DNA from: Betaproteobacteria bacterium
GTDB taxonomy: Bacteria > Pseudomonadota > Gammaproteobacteria > Burkholderiales > UBA6910
DNA length: 64,000 nt
Assembly (NCBI GenBank): GCA_016183615.1
Contig: JACPEG010000004.1
Location: 103,847-167,846, forward strand
Direction of reading: 5' to 3'
Shown here in pieces: positions 28,708-37,130 of this stretch. Each line of letters begins with the position of its first letter. The first letter of the stretch is position 1. The notes below the pieces were generated by a model. The model did not search any database, was not told where the DNA came from, and saw only the letters and a program-made list of their open reading frames with translations. The position numbers were made by a program, and so were the translations under genes.

Positions 28708-29679
28708 ATGAAACTTTCCGGAGTTGCCGCCGCCATCGCCATCGCCGTGCCGCTGTTCGCCCTTTCCGGGGCTCACGCCGAAGAGGTCAAGAAGCCCTTT
28801 CCCATCAGGTATGCCAACGTGCAGTGGTTCGACCCGGTCTACATCGCCGACGAGAAGGGCTGGTTTGCCGAGGAGGGTCTGAAGATCGAGTGGGTCGGCG
28901 AGATTCCCGCCGCCCAGCTGGTGCCGGCGGTCGCCTCGCGCACCATCGACGTCACCAACCGCATGACCCCGCTGGTGCTGACGGCGCGCGCCGGCGGCGC
29001 CAAACTCAAGCTGATCGCCGCCGGCGCCCAGACCACCCCCGACCGCCCGCACATGAAGTACCTGGTCCGCCCGGACAGCCCGATCAAGTCGGTGTCCGAT
29101 CTGAAGGGCAGGAAAGTCGGCATCAACAGCTTCGGCGCCTGCTCGGAATACGTGCTCAAGGAACATCTGCGGCGCCAGGGACTGGACAAGACCATCAATT
29201 TCGTGGTGCTGCCCGACCCCAATCAGGAGCAGGCGCTGACCCAGGGCCTGATCGACGTCGCCGTGGTCCACTCGCCCTACTACGAGAAGGCGGAGAAGAC
29301 CGGCGCGGCGCGGGCGCTGTTCAACGACTACGCCGTGGACAAGGGGGTGGCGGGCATGCTGCCCTACTTCACCCATGAGGATTTCATCGCCGAGCATCCC
29401 GACGTGGTGCGCAAGTTCGTCAAGGTGCTGGTGAAGGCGTCCAACTGGACCAACAAGAACCCCGACGAGGCAGCGCAGATCTTCGCCAAGCGGCGCGGCC
29501 TCGATCCCAAGTATGCCGGCGCCTGGAGCTATTACGACAACGGCCTCATCCCCAACGACGAGCCGGTGCAGTGGTGGATCGACCTGCTGGTCGCCGAAGG
29601 CAAGCTGAAGCCGGGCGAAATCAAGGCCGCGGACGTATACACCAATGCGCTAAACCCCTATTACGTGGCCAGGAAGTAG
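28708..29679 (+). CDS. SsuA/NMT1-like ABC transporter substrate-binding protein
   Basis: Periplasmic receptor, 323 aa, with a signal peptide ending GAHA. The body has the sulfonate/nitrate/taurine binding fold: RYANVQWFDPVYIADEKGWF, EEGLKIEWVGE, DLKGRKVGINSFGACSEYVL and DPNQEQALTQGLIDVAVVHS. It is the receptor of the preceding ATPase and permease. The ligand cannot be read from sequence; the aromatic-rich first segment differs from the SsuA-like protein at 32461, so the two transporters probably take different substrates. Confidence 0.85.
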   Translation: MKLSGVAAAIAIAVPLFALSGAHAEEVKKPFPIRYANVQWFDPVYIADEKGWFAEEGLKIEWVGEIPAAQLVPAVASRTIDVTNRMTPLVLTARAGGAKLKLIAAGAQTTPDRPHMKYLVRPDSPIKSVSDLKGRKVGINSFGACSEYVLKEHLRRQGLDKTINFVVLPDPNQEQALTQGLIDVAVVHSPYYEKAEKTGAARALFNDYAVDKGVAGMLPYFTHEDFIAEHPDVVRKFVKVLVKASNWTNKNPDEAAQIFAKRRGLDPKYAGAWSYYDNGLIPNDEPVQWWIDLLVAEGKLKPGEIKAADVYTNALNPYYVARK

Positions 29680-29704
29680 GCGCGCCGGAGGCGAGACGCT
29701 CCCT

Positions 29705-30886
29705 ATGCGCCGCCTCCCCTCGCCTGCGCCAGCCGGCTTCATGGCCTTCCGGCATCTGATCGCCCGCCTGGCCTCGGCGCTCGTGGTCGCCGCGGTTGTG
29801 TTACTCCGTGGCGGCGCCTCTGTCGCCGGCCAGGGATACGGTGACGTCTTGCGCTACCTCTTCGTGCCGTCGGCCGACAGACCCGTCGTCACCGTCATCG
29901 ACACCACCAGGGACCGGATCGCCGGCAGCATCGACGTCGCCTTGGTGCCGCGGCAGATCGAGAGTTCGGCGGAGCTCGCGAAGCTGGTCGTCGCCGACGG
30001 CCGCACGCCCCGAATCGCCCTCATCGATCTCCCTTCAGCCAGGGTCGATCGGATCCTGGCGCTCGATTTCGCCCCCACACGGCTCGCCGTGAGCGGCGAC
30101 GGGCTCAAACTCGTTGCCGCCGACCCGGCCGCGGGCAGAGTGGCCTTCGTCGATCTGCTGTTCGGCAAGGTCGTTGCCGGGAGCCGAGAACTTCCGCCCT
30201 TGAGGGACCTATTGTTCAACGCGGATGGCTCGCGGCTGTACGCGGCCCCCGAGGGTCGAGACGGCATCAGCGTCATCGATGCGTCCACCGGCAGGATCGT
30301 CGGCGAAGTCTCCGCACCACCGTCCGAGCTCGGCGGCGTCGTCTCTCTTACCCGTTCTCCCAACGGCCGCACGGTGTTCGCCCGCAGCGCGGGCGCCCCG
30401 CTGGTCAGCGTCATCGATATCAGAGGCGAGCGGATCTCCGCCACCTTCGGCGTGCCCGCCGGCGCGCAAAAAGTCTTCCCTTCCGCAACGGGCGCCCATT
30501 TACTGGTTCCCGACAACGTGACGCGAACCGTGACCGTCGTGCCGGCCGCCGCCCCGGGATCGGGCATCGCCCTCAAAGGAGCGGGCGACATGTACACGGT
30601 TTTCAGCGGCTGGTTCGACACCGTGGCCCTGGTCCCCAGCCGGGCCGAACGCAAGGTGCTGGTCTACGACCTGGATCGGCTGAGGAGGGACGCCGACATC
30701 GACCTGCCCGGAACGCCCGGCCGTGGCGCCACCACCGCCGACGGCAAGAAGCTCTACCTGCCGCTGGCGGACGCCGGCAGCGTTGCCGTCATCGACATGG
30801 CAGCGAGGCGCCTTGTCGCAACCGTCAGGGTGCCCGGTGCACCGGCCACCGTCCTGATGGCCCTCACCTTTGGCATCTGCCACTGA
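29705..30886 (+). CDS. secreted YVTN-type beta-propeller protein
   Basis: A 393-aa exported protein with repeated YVTN-like blades: RYLFVPSADRPVVTVIDTTR, GISVIDASTGRIVGEV, VSVIDIRGERISATF and SVAVIDMAARRLVATVRVPG. A signal peptide (ALVVAAVVLLRGGASVAG) leads it. The few His residues lie outside any clear copper site, so it does not look like a catalytic propeller such as thiocyanate dehydrogenase. It sits between the transporter and the SCO gene and may be a periplasmic partner or scaffold. Function unknown. Confidence 0.75.
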   Translation: MRRLPSPAPAGFMAFRHLIARLASALVVAAVVLLRGGASVAGQGYGDVLRYLFVPSADRPVVTVIDTTRDRIAGSIDVALVPRQIESSAELAKLVVADGRTPRIALIDLPSARVDRILALDFAPTRLAVSGDGLKLVAADPAAGRVAFVDLLFGKVVAGSRELPPLRDLLFNADGSRLYAAPEGRDGISVIDASTGRIVGEVSAPPSELGGVVSLTRSPNGRTVFARSAGAPLVSVIDIRGERISATFGVPAGAQKVFPSATGAHLLVPDNVTRTVTVVPAAAPGSGIALKGAGDMYTVFSGWFDTVALVPSRAERKVLVYDLDRLRRDADIDLPGTPGRGATTADGKKLYLPLADAGSVAVIDMAARRLVATVRVPGAPATVLMALTFGICH

Positions 30887-30889
30887 TCC

Positions 30890-31612
30890 ATGAGAAAAAC
30901 TCCATTGCTACTGGTCTTCCTGCCGATTCTGGTTGCCGCTTGGGCATTGTGGATCTCCCGGGGGAATGCCGTTTCATCACCGGAGCGGGACGAAATGGCG
31001 CAAGGCGCGGCACAGGTGGGCGGCGCGTTCACGCTGACCGACCAACTTGGGCAGACGGTGCGCGACAGCGATTTTCGGGGCAAGCTCATGCTCGTTTTCT
31101 TCGGCTACACGCATTGCCCCGACGTCTGCCCGCTGACGGTGGCGGCACTCTCCCAAGCGCTGAAGCTGCTGGGCGATAGGGCCGACAAGGTAGTGCCGGT
31201 ATTCATCACGGTGGATCCCAGGCGCGACAGCCCCCGGGTAATCAAGGCCTATCTGGCCAACTTCGACCAGCGCATCGTCGGCCTGACCGGGACGCCGGAG
31301 CAGATCAAACCGGTGGCGGCCGCCTACAGGGCCTTCTACGCCCGGGCGCAAACCGCTTCCGACCAGGAATTGCGGGACCACCCTCCCGGCGCAAAGCAGG
31401 AACCCGGACACTCGCATGCCAGCTCCGGGGCCCACAAACACGAGCATCATCAGGGGCGCGAACAGGGAAACGGGCATGGCGATTACACCGTCGAGCATTC
31501 GGGCTTCATCTACCTGATGGGTGTGGACGGGAAATACGTTCGGCATTTCCCCTACAATGCACCCGCGCAGGATATTGCCGATTCCGTGGCCGCGCATGTG
31601 AAACAGCCCTGA
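30890..31612 (+). CDS. SCO1/SenC family copper/redox protein with His-rich insert
   Basis: Membrane-anchored thioredoxin-fold protein, 240 aa. The N-terminal helix anchors it; FFGYTHCPDVCPLTV carries the Cu-binding/redox CxxxC, and YTVEHSGFIYL carries the third ligand His. Between them lies an unusual His-rich insert (HSHASSGAHKHEHHQG), which may store or capture metal. SCO proteins deliver copper to cytochrome oxidase or act as thiol reductases. Encoded 3 bases after the propeller gene, so they act together or share expression. Confidence 0.88.
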   Translation: MRKTPLLLVFLPILVAAWALWISRGNAVSSPERDEMAQGAAQVGGAFTLTDQLGQTVRDSDFRGKLMLVFFGYTHCPDVCPLTVAALSQALKLLGDRADKVVPVFITVDPRRDSPRVIKAYLANFDQRIVGLTGTPEQIKPVAAAYRAFYARAQTASDQELRDHPPGAKQEPGHSHASSGAHKHEHHQGREQGNGHGDYTVEHSGFIYLMGVDGKYVRHFPYNAPAQDIADSVAAHVKQP

Positions 31613-31648
31613 CCGCCTTCAATCCAACAATTTTCGCCTACGGAATCC

Positions 31649-32158
31649 ATGGATGCAGAAGAACTGAAGGCCCTGCAGACGCCTCTTAAGGCCCGCTACA
31701 AGGAAAATCCTGACGCTGCCCGATGGACGCTCAAGGCTGGCGGCCGGCTCGGAACGGATCGCCCGACGGTGCGCATCGAAACCGGCCACGGCCGCGTCGA
31801 AGCCGGCCTGCATCCCGCCACCGGCGGCAGCGGCGAGGAGGCTTGCTCCGGCGACATGCTGCTGGAAGCGCTGGCCGCCTGCGCCGGCGTGACGCTCAAG
31901 GCGGTCGCCACCGCGCTCGGCATCGACATCCGCGACGGCCGGGTGCTGGCCGAGGGGGACCTGGATTTCCGCGGCACCCTCGGTGTCGCCAGGGACGTGC
32001 CGGTCGGTTTTTCGGCCATCCGCCTGTCCTTCGAACTGGATACCGATGCCAGCGAGGAACAGCTGGCGACGCTGCTCAATCTCGCTGAGCGCTATTGCGT
32101 CATTTACCAGACGCTGCGCCAGCCGCCGCAGATCGGCATCAGCCGGCAGCGGGCGTGA
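31649..32158 (+). CDS. OsmC family protein
   Basis: A 169-aa protein of the OsmC/Ohr fold, whose members are thiol peroxidases for organic hydroperoxides. Seen: EEACSGDMLLEALAACAGVT with two Cys, of which AACAG matches the helix Cys of the family; the first Cys is not at a standard place. The C-terminal AERYCVIYQTLRQPPQIGI also fits. It ends the first transporter operon. In sulfur-starvation clusters such proteins may counter oxidants or persulfides; that is an inference. Confidence 0.82.
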   Translation: MDAEELKALQTPLKARYKENPDAARWTLKAGGRLGTDRPTVRIETGHGRVEAGLHPATGGSGEEACSGDMLLEALAACAGVTLKAVATALGIDIRDGRVLAEGDLDFRGTLGVARDVPVGFSAIRLSFELDTDASEEQLATLLNLAERYCVIYQTLRQPPQIGISRQRA

Positions 32159-32311
32159 GTGCCGCGATTGCCGGCGGCGATCCCACAGGACTCGCGCCGC
32201 AAACCATCGCCGCCCAGGCCACGCCACCGCAGCCAAGCGGATGTCCGGCTTCGGCGCCATGCGGTCGCTGCGGGTAAAGCCTGAACTGCCGCGTATTGCC
32301 GATGCGCGCTT

Positions 32312-32395
32312 GCTTATCTCACTTCCTGCGTTCCATCTGAAATTTTCTTGGTTCGTCGCGAAACGTCCGTTCGGTAATCTTGTGCAATGCACCGC
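32312..32395 (+). promoter_or_regulatory. sulfur-regulon element B, upstream of the second sulfonate-type operon
   Basis: Gap-free match to element A (about 80% over 84 bp), with the identical core ATTTTCTTGGTTCG and ATGCACCGC at the end. It starts the 302-bp gap between the OsmC gene and the SsuA-like gene and lies 65 bases before that start. The rest of the gap (32159-32311) shows nothing that I recognise. Confidence 0.6.
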
Positions 32396-32420
32396 GGCTT
32401 GCGTTTCAACGCAAGCCGCG
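32393..32420. promoter_or_regulatory. 28-nt perfect palindrome before ssuA
   Basis: Arms CGCGGCTTGCGTT and AACGCAAGCCGCG around a 2-base centre, directly after element B and 40 bases before the start. It could be an operator, or an mRNA hairpin at the 5' end of the long operon transcript. Element A has only a weak counterpart at the same place. Confidence 0.55.
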
Positions 32421-32460
32421 AGGGGTGCGAACGCTGACTGACTGAATCAAGGAGAAAGGA

Positions 32461-33486
32461 ATGAACGGATTGAACGGCCTGCGCGCAGGTCTTGCAACGC
32501 TGATGTTGGCGGTGGCCACGGGCTCGGCGACGGCGGAAACGATCAGGGTGGGCTATATCCCCGTCACCGGCCACGCCAAATTTTTTGTCGCCCAGGAGCA
32601 GGGCTACTTCAAGCAGGAGGGACTCGATGTCGAATTGATCGAGTTCCAGAACTCCGCCGACGGGCTCAACGCGCTTGTCGCGAACAAGCTGGATATCGGC
32701 GCCTTCGGGACGACCGCGCCGCTGGTTCATTACGCCCGGGGGGCGGATCTGAAAATCATCGGCGGCATCATGGGAGGGGACGCGGCGATCGTGGTCAAGC
32801 CGGAGAACGCGGCGGCCATCAAGGGCATCGGCGATCTCAAGGGCAAGAAGATCGCCACCGTGCGGCTGGCGACCGGCGACGCGGTGCTGCGGGGCGCGCT
32901 CAAGGATGCCAAGCTCGACTGGCGCCGGGACGTCCAGATCTTCGAGCTGAAGAACCCGCCCGCGGTGCTGGAGGCGGTGAAATCCGGCCAAGTGGACGCC
33001 GGCGTGGTATGGGGACCTCACGATATCCGGGCCGAGCGCCAGGGACTCAAGGTGGCGATCCGCTCCACCGAGCTGCAGCCGGACCATCCCTGCTGCCGGC
33101 TGGTGGTAACGTCGGAAAAGCTCAAGCAGGGTGACACGTGGGAGAAATTCCTTCGAGCCATCCTGAAGGCGGAGAAGTTCGCTGCCGAGCATCGCAAGGA
33201 AACCATCGACGCGATCCAGAAGTACGTCAAGCTGGACCGGGATATCCTGGAGCAGGGCTATTACTCGCCCTATCTGGAGCAACGCACCGATCCCAACGTG
33301 AAGGGAACGGAGAAGTTCTGGACGACCCTGGTCAACTCCGAGTTCGTGGAAGGCAAGCGCCCGCTTTCTCCCATCTTCGAGTTGGGTGCCTATGACCGTG
33401 CGCTCAAGGGCCTGGCCAAGGAGAGCCCGAACGACCCGTTCTGGAAAGCGCGGCTCAAGGAAGCACAGGCGAGGAACGCGCTGTGA
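32461..33486 (+). CDS. sulfonate-type ABC transporter substrate-binding protein (SsuA-like)
   Basis: Periplasmic receptor, 341 aa, with a signal peptide (LATLMLAVATGSATA). Seen: IRVGYIPVTGHAKFFVAQEQ, YFKQEGLDVELIEFQNSADG, DIGAFGTTAPLVHYARGADL and VKSGQVDAGVVWGPHDI, as in the SsuA/NMT1 family. A CC pair (QPDHPCCRLVV) is unusual for the fold. It has a strong AAGGAGAAAGGA site. It begins a long overlapping operon that ends at 42579; operon content suggests an organosulfur ligand. Confidence 0.88.
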   Translation: MNGLNGLRAGLATLMLAVATGSATAETIRVGYIPVTGHAKFFVAQEQGYFKQEGLDVELIEFQNSADGLNALVANKLDIGAFGTTAPLVHYARGADLKIIGGIMGGDAAIVVKPENAAAIKGIGDLKGKKIATVRLATGDAVLRGALKDAKLDWRRDVQIFELKNPPAVLEAVKSGQVDAGVVWGPHDIRAERQGLKVAIRSTELQPDHPCCRLVVTSEKLKQGDTWEKFLRAILKAEKFAAEHRKETIDAIQKYVKLDRDILEQGYYSPYLEQRTDPNVKGTEKFWTTLVNSEFVEGKRPLSPIFELGAYDRALKGLAKESPNDPFWKARLKEAQARNAL

Positions 33487-34280
33487 CCCAGGCGGGCGGA
33501 AACGCGTTGCGGATCGACGCCGTGGCCTTCGGGTACGGAGAGGCCGTGATCCTGGAAGGCATTGACCTCGCGGTGGCGGAGGGCGAATTCCTGGCTCTGC
33601 TCGGGCCAAGCGGTTCGGGCAAGTCCACGCTGCTGCGGCTGATCGCCGGCCTGGAGCGGCCGTCGGCCGGGCGGATTTGCGCCGCGGGCCGGCCGGTGGC
33701 CGGGCCGGGCACCGATCGGGCCGTGGTGTTCCAGAACTACGCCCTGTTTCCATGGATGACGATTGCCGACAACGTTGCTGAGGCGGTGGCCAAGGCCCAC
33801 CCCGACGTGTCTCGCCCGGAACGGCGCCAGCGGGCGAGGCAGCATCTGGCCCGGGTGGGACTCGGGGAAGTCGTGCATCAGTATCCCTTCGAGCTTTCCG
33901 GCGGCATGCAGCAACGCGCCGCCATCGCCCGGGCCCTGGCGCTGGAGTCCCCGTTCCTGCTCATGGACGAGCCCTTCGGCGCCCTCGACCCCATCAACCG
34001 GGCGAAGCTCCAGGATCTGCTGATCGAAGTGTGGCAGGGTAGCGCTCCGCGCCGTACCGTGGTGTTCGTCACCCACGATGTGGACGAGGCCCTGCTGCTG
34101 GCGGACTCGATTGCGGTGCTTGGCGCCTCACCCGGCCGGATCATCGCCGAATATGCGGTGCCCTTCGGACGCTCACGACGCCGCGCGACGCTGTTGGCCC
34201 ACCCGGTCTTCCATAACCTGCGGGAGAGCATCGCGGAAGCTCTTGACGCGGACACCTTGGCGCACTTGGAACCCGCTTGA
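33483..34280 (+). CDS. sulfonate-type ABC transporter ATPase (SsuB-like)
   Basis: 265-aa ATPase that starts at a GTG overlapping the stop of the binding-protein gene (GTGA). Walker A GPSGSGKST, Q-loop VVFQNYALFPWMTIADNVAE, signature [15 protein letters not shown], Walker [13 protein letters not shown] and the H-loop FVTHDVDEALLLAD are all intact. It energises the permease encoded downstream. Confidence 0.9.
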   Translation: MTQAGGNALRIDAVAFGYGEAVILEGIDLAVAEGEFLALLGPSGSGKSTLLRLIAGLERPSAGRICAAGRPVAGPGTDRAVVFQNYALFPWMTIADNVAEAVAKAHPDVSRPERRQRARQHLARVGLGEVVHQYPFELSGGMQQRAAIARALALESPFLLMDEPFGALDPINRAKLQDLLIEVWQGSAPRRTVVFVTHDVDEALLLADSIAVLGASPGRIIAEYAVPFGRSRRRATLLAHPVFHNLRESIAEALDADTLAHLEPA

Positions 34281-34312
34281 ACGCCGCACCCTTCTGTTCC
34301 TGGAGAATCGTC

Positions 34313-35152
34313 ATGAATGCTCCCGCCAAAGCGCTCGATCACTTCGTTGGAAAAGCGAGCCTTGCGGCAGTCGACCGCGTTTTGCGACTTTCGTCGCGCT
34401 GGCGGGCGCTGGCTTCGTTCGCCTGGGAGCCCTGGCTGCTGGCGGCCTGGCTGCTGGCGGCCTGGCAGGCGATCGCGAGCCTGCTGGAAGGGCGCGGCAA
34501 TTCCCTGCTTCCCCCGCCGGCCGTGGTGCTAAATGCGCTGTGGGCATCGTTACCCGAACTGGGCTGGGGGACGCTGTCCTCCTTCCTCATCCTCGCGCCG
34601 GGGTTCGGCGCGGCAGTAGTGCTCGGAGTCACGCTCGGACTGCTCGCCGGCACCACCCCGCGGCTCGGGCGGGCGCTGTTTCCGCTCGCCAAGGTGGCCG
34701 CCCCAGTGCCGCCCACGGTCTATATCCCTTATGCCATCGCCGTGCTCCCGACCTTCCATCTGTCGGCGACCCTGGTGGTGTTCGTCGGCGCCTTTTGGCC
34801 GGTGTTCCAGAATGCCGCGGCGGGCGCCCTGGCCGTCGAAGGGCGGCACCGGGATAACGCCCGGGTGCTTGGCTTCGGTCATTTCGAATACCTGCGCAAG
34901 GTGGTCTTCCCCGCGAGCCTGCCCCACATCTTCTCCGGCATGGCGGTGGGGCTGGGATTTGCCTTCATCCTGCTCACCGTGGCCGAGCTGTTCGGCGCCA
35001 ACGCCGGGCTCGGGCGCTTCGTCCAGTATTACGCCGACTTCGCCGACTACCCGCGCATGGTGGCGGGCATCCTCTACACCGGCGCGATCACCTGGGCGGC
35101 GATGACCTTGCTCGACAGGCTGCGCCATCGGGCGCTTTTCTGGTTGCGATAA
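34313..35152 (+). CDS. sulfonate-type ABC transporter permease (SsuC-like)
   Basis: 279-aa inner-membrane permease with about six helices and the SsuC/TauC EAA-type loop (VLGFGHFEYLRKVVFPASLP). The start at 34313 has GGAG upstream; an in-frame earlier start exists at 34277 but lacks support. An N-terminal stretch repeats LLAAW twice. It completes the SsuABC-like transporter. No desulfonating monooxygenase gene is found in the window. Confidence 0.88.
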   Translation: MNAPAKALDHFVGKASLAAVDRVLRLSSRWRALASFAWEPWLLAAWLLAAWQAIASLLEGRGNSLLPPPAVVLNALWASLPELGWGTLSSFLILAPGFGAAVVLGVTLGLLAGTTPRLGRALFPLAKVAAPVPPTVYIPYAIAVLPTFHLSATLVVFVGAFWPVFQNAAAGALAVEGRHRDNARVLGFGHFEYLRKVVFPASLPHIFSGMAVGLGFAFILLTVAELFGANAGLGRFVQYYADFADYPRMVAGILYTGAITWAAMTLLDRLRHRALFWLR

Positions 35153-35163
35153 AGGAGGCTCGG

Positions 35164-35814
35164 ATGGACGATCCAATCCACCCGCCGCAAGAGGAACTCG
35201 AGGCCGGCCGCGAACAGTTGCTGCGCCGAATTCTGATCGTGAGCCTGATCGGGCTGCTGCTGTTCGCGCTGGCGCTTTTCTCGGGCAGGTTCGACGCCCA
35301 GGCTGGAGAGCCTCGCGGGAAACCGGCCGACGGCTTCTTCCCGGCCGCCGCCGATCTGCAGTCCGCGCTCGCCCAGGCCAAGCGCTCGGGCAAGGCGGGA
35401 GTGGCGGTGCTCTTCGAGGCGAGCGGCTGCGCCGAGTGCGCGCGGCTTCGCGCAACCACGCTCACGGATGCCGGGTTGCGCCGCTACTACCGCCGCCACT
35501 TCGTCGCATTGAGCCTGCTGGCCGATGAGCCGACAGCGCTGCGCGATTTCGAGGGGTGGATCACCACCCAGGCGGGCTTCGCCCGGGCCGAGCGGGTGAT
35601 GGCCACACCCACCCTGGTGTTCTACGACCTTGAAGGCGTTCCGGTGGCCCGGCAGGTGGGCAGCGCGCTGCCGACCGAGGAGTGGTTGCGGCTCGGCCGC
35701 TATGTCCGGGAAGCGGGCTACGAGCAGGCGCCGTTTTCCGGGTGGCGTCCGGCCGAACCGCGGCGCTTCGAAAAGGATGAGCCTGTTTCCGTCAGCAAGG
35801 GAGTACGACCGTGA
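35164..35814 (+). CDS. membrane-anchored thioredoxin-like protein (SoxW-like)
   Basis: A 216-aa protein with one N-terminal membrane helix ([19 protein letters not shown]) and a periplasmic thioredoxin fold carrying a CxxC centre ([17 protein letters not shown]) and the cis-proline segment [11 protein letters not shown]. It resembles SoxW/thioredoxin_7 proteins that keep periplasmic sulfur proteins reduced. It is embedded between the importer and metY, and its end overlaps the metY start (GTGA), which suggests a role in handling thiols linked to this operon. Confidence 0.82.
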   Translation: MDDPIHPPQEELEAGREQLLRRILIVSLIGLLLFALALFSGRFDAQAGEPRGKPADGFFPAAADLQSALAQAKRSGKAGVAVLFEASGCAECARLRATTLTDAGLRRYYRRHFVALSLLADEPTALRDFEGWITTQAGFARAERVMATPTLVFYDLEGVPVARQVGSALPTEEWLRLGRYVREAGYEQAPFSGWRPAEPRRFEKDEPVSVSKGVRP

Positions 35815-37130
35815 GTGAGGAAAAGAACTATCGCTTCGAGACCCTGCAGCTGCATGCCGGGTACCGCCCCGATCCGGCGACCGGGGCCCGCCAGGTGCCC
35901 ATCTACGCCACCAGCAGCTACCAGTTTCGCGACTCCGGCCACGCCGCGCGGCTGTTCGCCCTGCAGGAGTTCGGCAACATCTACAGCCGCATCATGAATC
36001 CCACCAACGACGCGCTGGAGAAACGCATTGCGGCCTTGGAGGGAGGCGTCGGTGCGCTCGCCACCAGCTCGGGCCACGCCGCCCAGTTCCTGGCACTTAC
36101 CACGCTCGCCGGGACCAGCGACAACATCGTCTCCACCCCCAACCTCTACGGCGGCAGCGTCAACCAGTTCCGGGTCACCCTGCCGCACTTCGGGATCGAG
36201 GCCCGCTTCACCGGCCGCTCCGAAGACCCGGAAGATTTCCTGCGCCTCACCGATGCGCGCACCCGGGCCTGGTTCATCGAGTCGATCGGAAATCCGGCCC
36301 TCAACATCCCCGATTTCGAGGCCGTATTCGCCGCCGCCCGGAAGGCCGGCGTGGCAGTGGTGGTGGACAATACCTTCGGCATCGGCGGTTATCTGTTCCG
36401 GCCCTTCGACTGGGGCGCGGCGCTGGTCACCCATTCGGCCACGAAGTGGCTGGGTGGCCACGGCTCCGCCATCGCCGGCCTCATCGTAGACAGCGGCCGC
36501 TTCCCCTGGGACAACGGCCGCTACCCTCTCCTCACAGAGCCCCAGCCGGGGTATCACGGGCTCAAGCTCATCGAGACCTTCGGCAATCTCGCCTTCATCG
36601 TCAAGGCGCGCGTGGACGGCCTGCGCGACCAGGGACAATCCCTCGGACCCTCCGAGGCCTTCCAGATCCTGATCGGCATCGAAACCCTGAGCCTGCGCGC
36701 CGAGCGGCACGTGGAGAACACACTCGCCATCGCCCGCTGGCTGCGCGATCAGGAAGAGGTGGCCTGGGTCAACTATCCCGGCCTGGAGGATCATCCCTCC
36801 TACGCCCGCGCCCAGAAATACTTCCGTGGCAAGCCGGGAGCGGTGCTCACCTTCGGGCTCAAGGGCGGCCACGAAGCCGCCAAGGCGTTCATCGATCGCC
36901 TGGAGCTGGTTTCTCATCTGGCCAATGTAGGCGACGCACGCACGCTCGCGATCCACCCCGCCTCCACCACCCATTCCCAACTGAGCGCGGAGCAGCAGGC
37001 GCTGGCCGGGGTGACGCCCGAGCTGGTGCGCCTGAGCATCGGCCTGGAGCATGTCGAAGACATCAAGGACGACGTCCGGCAGGCCCTCAAGTCCGCTCAC
37101 CGGGTCTTGCAAAGCGTCGCGTCGGCATGA
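35811..37130 (+). CDS. metY: O-acetylhomoserine sulfhydrylase (MetY)
   Basis: PLP enzyme, 439 aa, that joins O-acetylhomoserine with sulfide to give homocysteine, or with methanethiol to give methionine directly. Family marks: [58 protein letters not shown], the PLP lysine in [11 protein letters not shown], and [20 protein letters not shown] at the C-terminal end. GTG start overlapping the upstream stop. The stop overlaps the metX start (ATGA), which couples enzyme and substrate supply. Confidence 0.95.
   Translation: MSEEKNYRFETLQLHAGYRPDPATGARQVPIYATSSYQFRDSGHAARLFALQEFGNIYSRIMNPTNDALEKRIAALEGGVGALATSSGHAAQFLALTTLAGTSDNIVSTPNLYGGSVNQFRVTLPHFGIEARFTGRSEDPEDFLRLTDARTRAWFIESIGNPALNIPDFEAVFAAARKAGVAVVVDNTFGIGGYLFRPFDWGAALVTHSATKWLGGHGSAIAGLIVDSGRFPWDNGRYPLLTEPQPGYHGLKLIETFGNLAFIVKARVDGLRDQGQSLGPSEAFQILIGIETLSLRAERHVENTLAIARWLRDQEEVAWVNYPGLEDHPSYARAQKYFRGKPGAVLTFGLKGGHEAAKAFIDRLELVSHLANVGDARTLAIHPASTTHSQLSAEQQALAGVTPELVRLSIGLEHVEDIKDDVRQALKSAHRVLQSVASA

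Noticed and set aside
29705..30886. Beta-propeller protein as a copper-dependent thiocyanate dehydrogenase
   Set aside because: It is shorter than those enzymes and lacks a visible set of histidine ligands in the blades.
32461..35152. Calling the transporter definitively ssuABC
   Set aside because: No ssuD, ssuE or tauD is in the window, and the binding protein alone does not fix the ligand.
35164..35814. Assignment as a Sox-system SoxW
   Set aside because: Fold and CxxC agree, but no sox genes are nearby, so only a SoxW-like label is supported.
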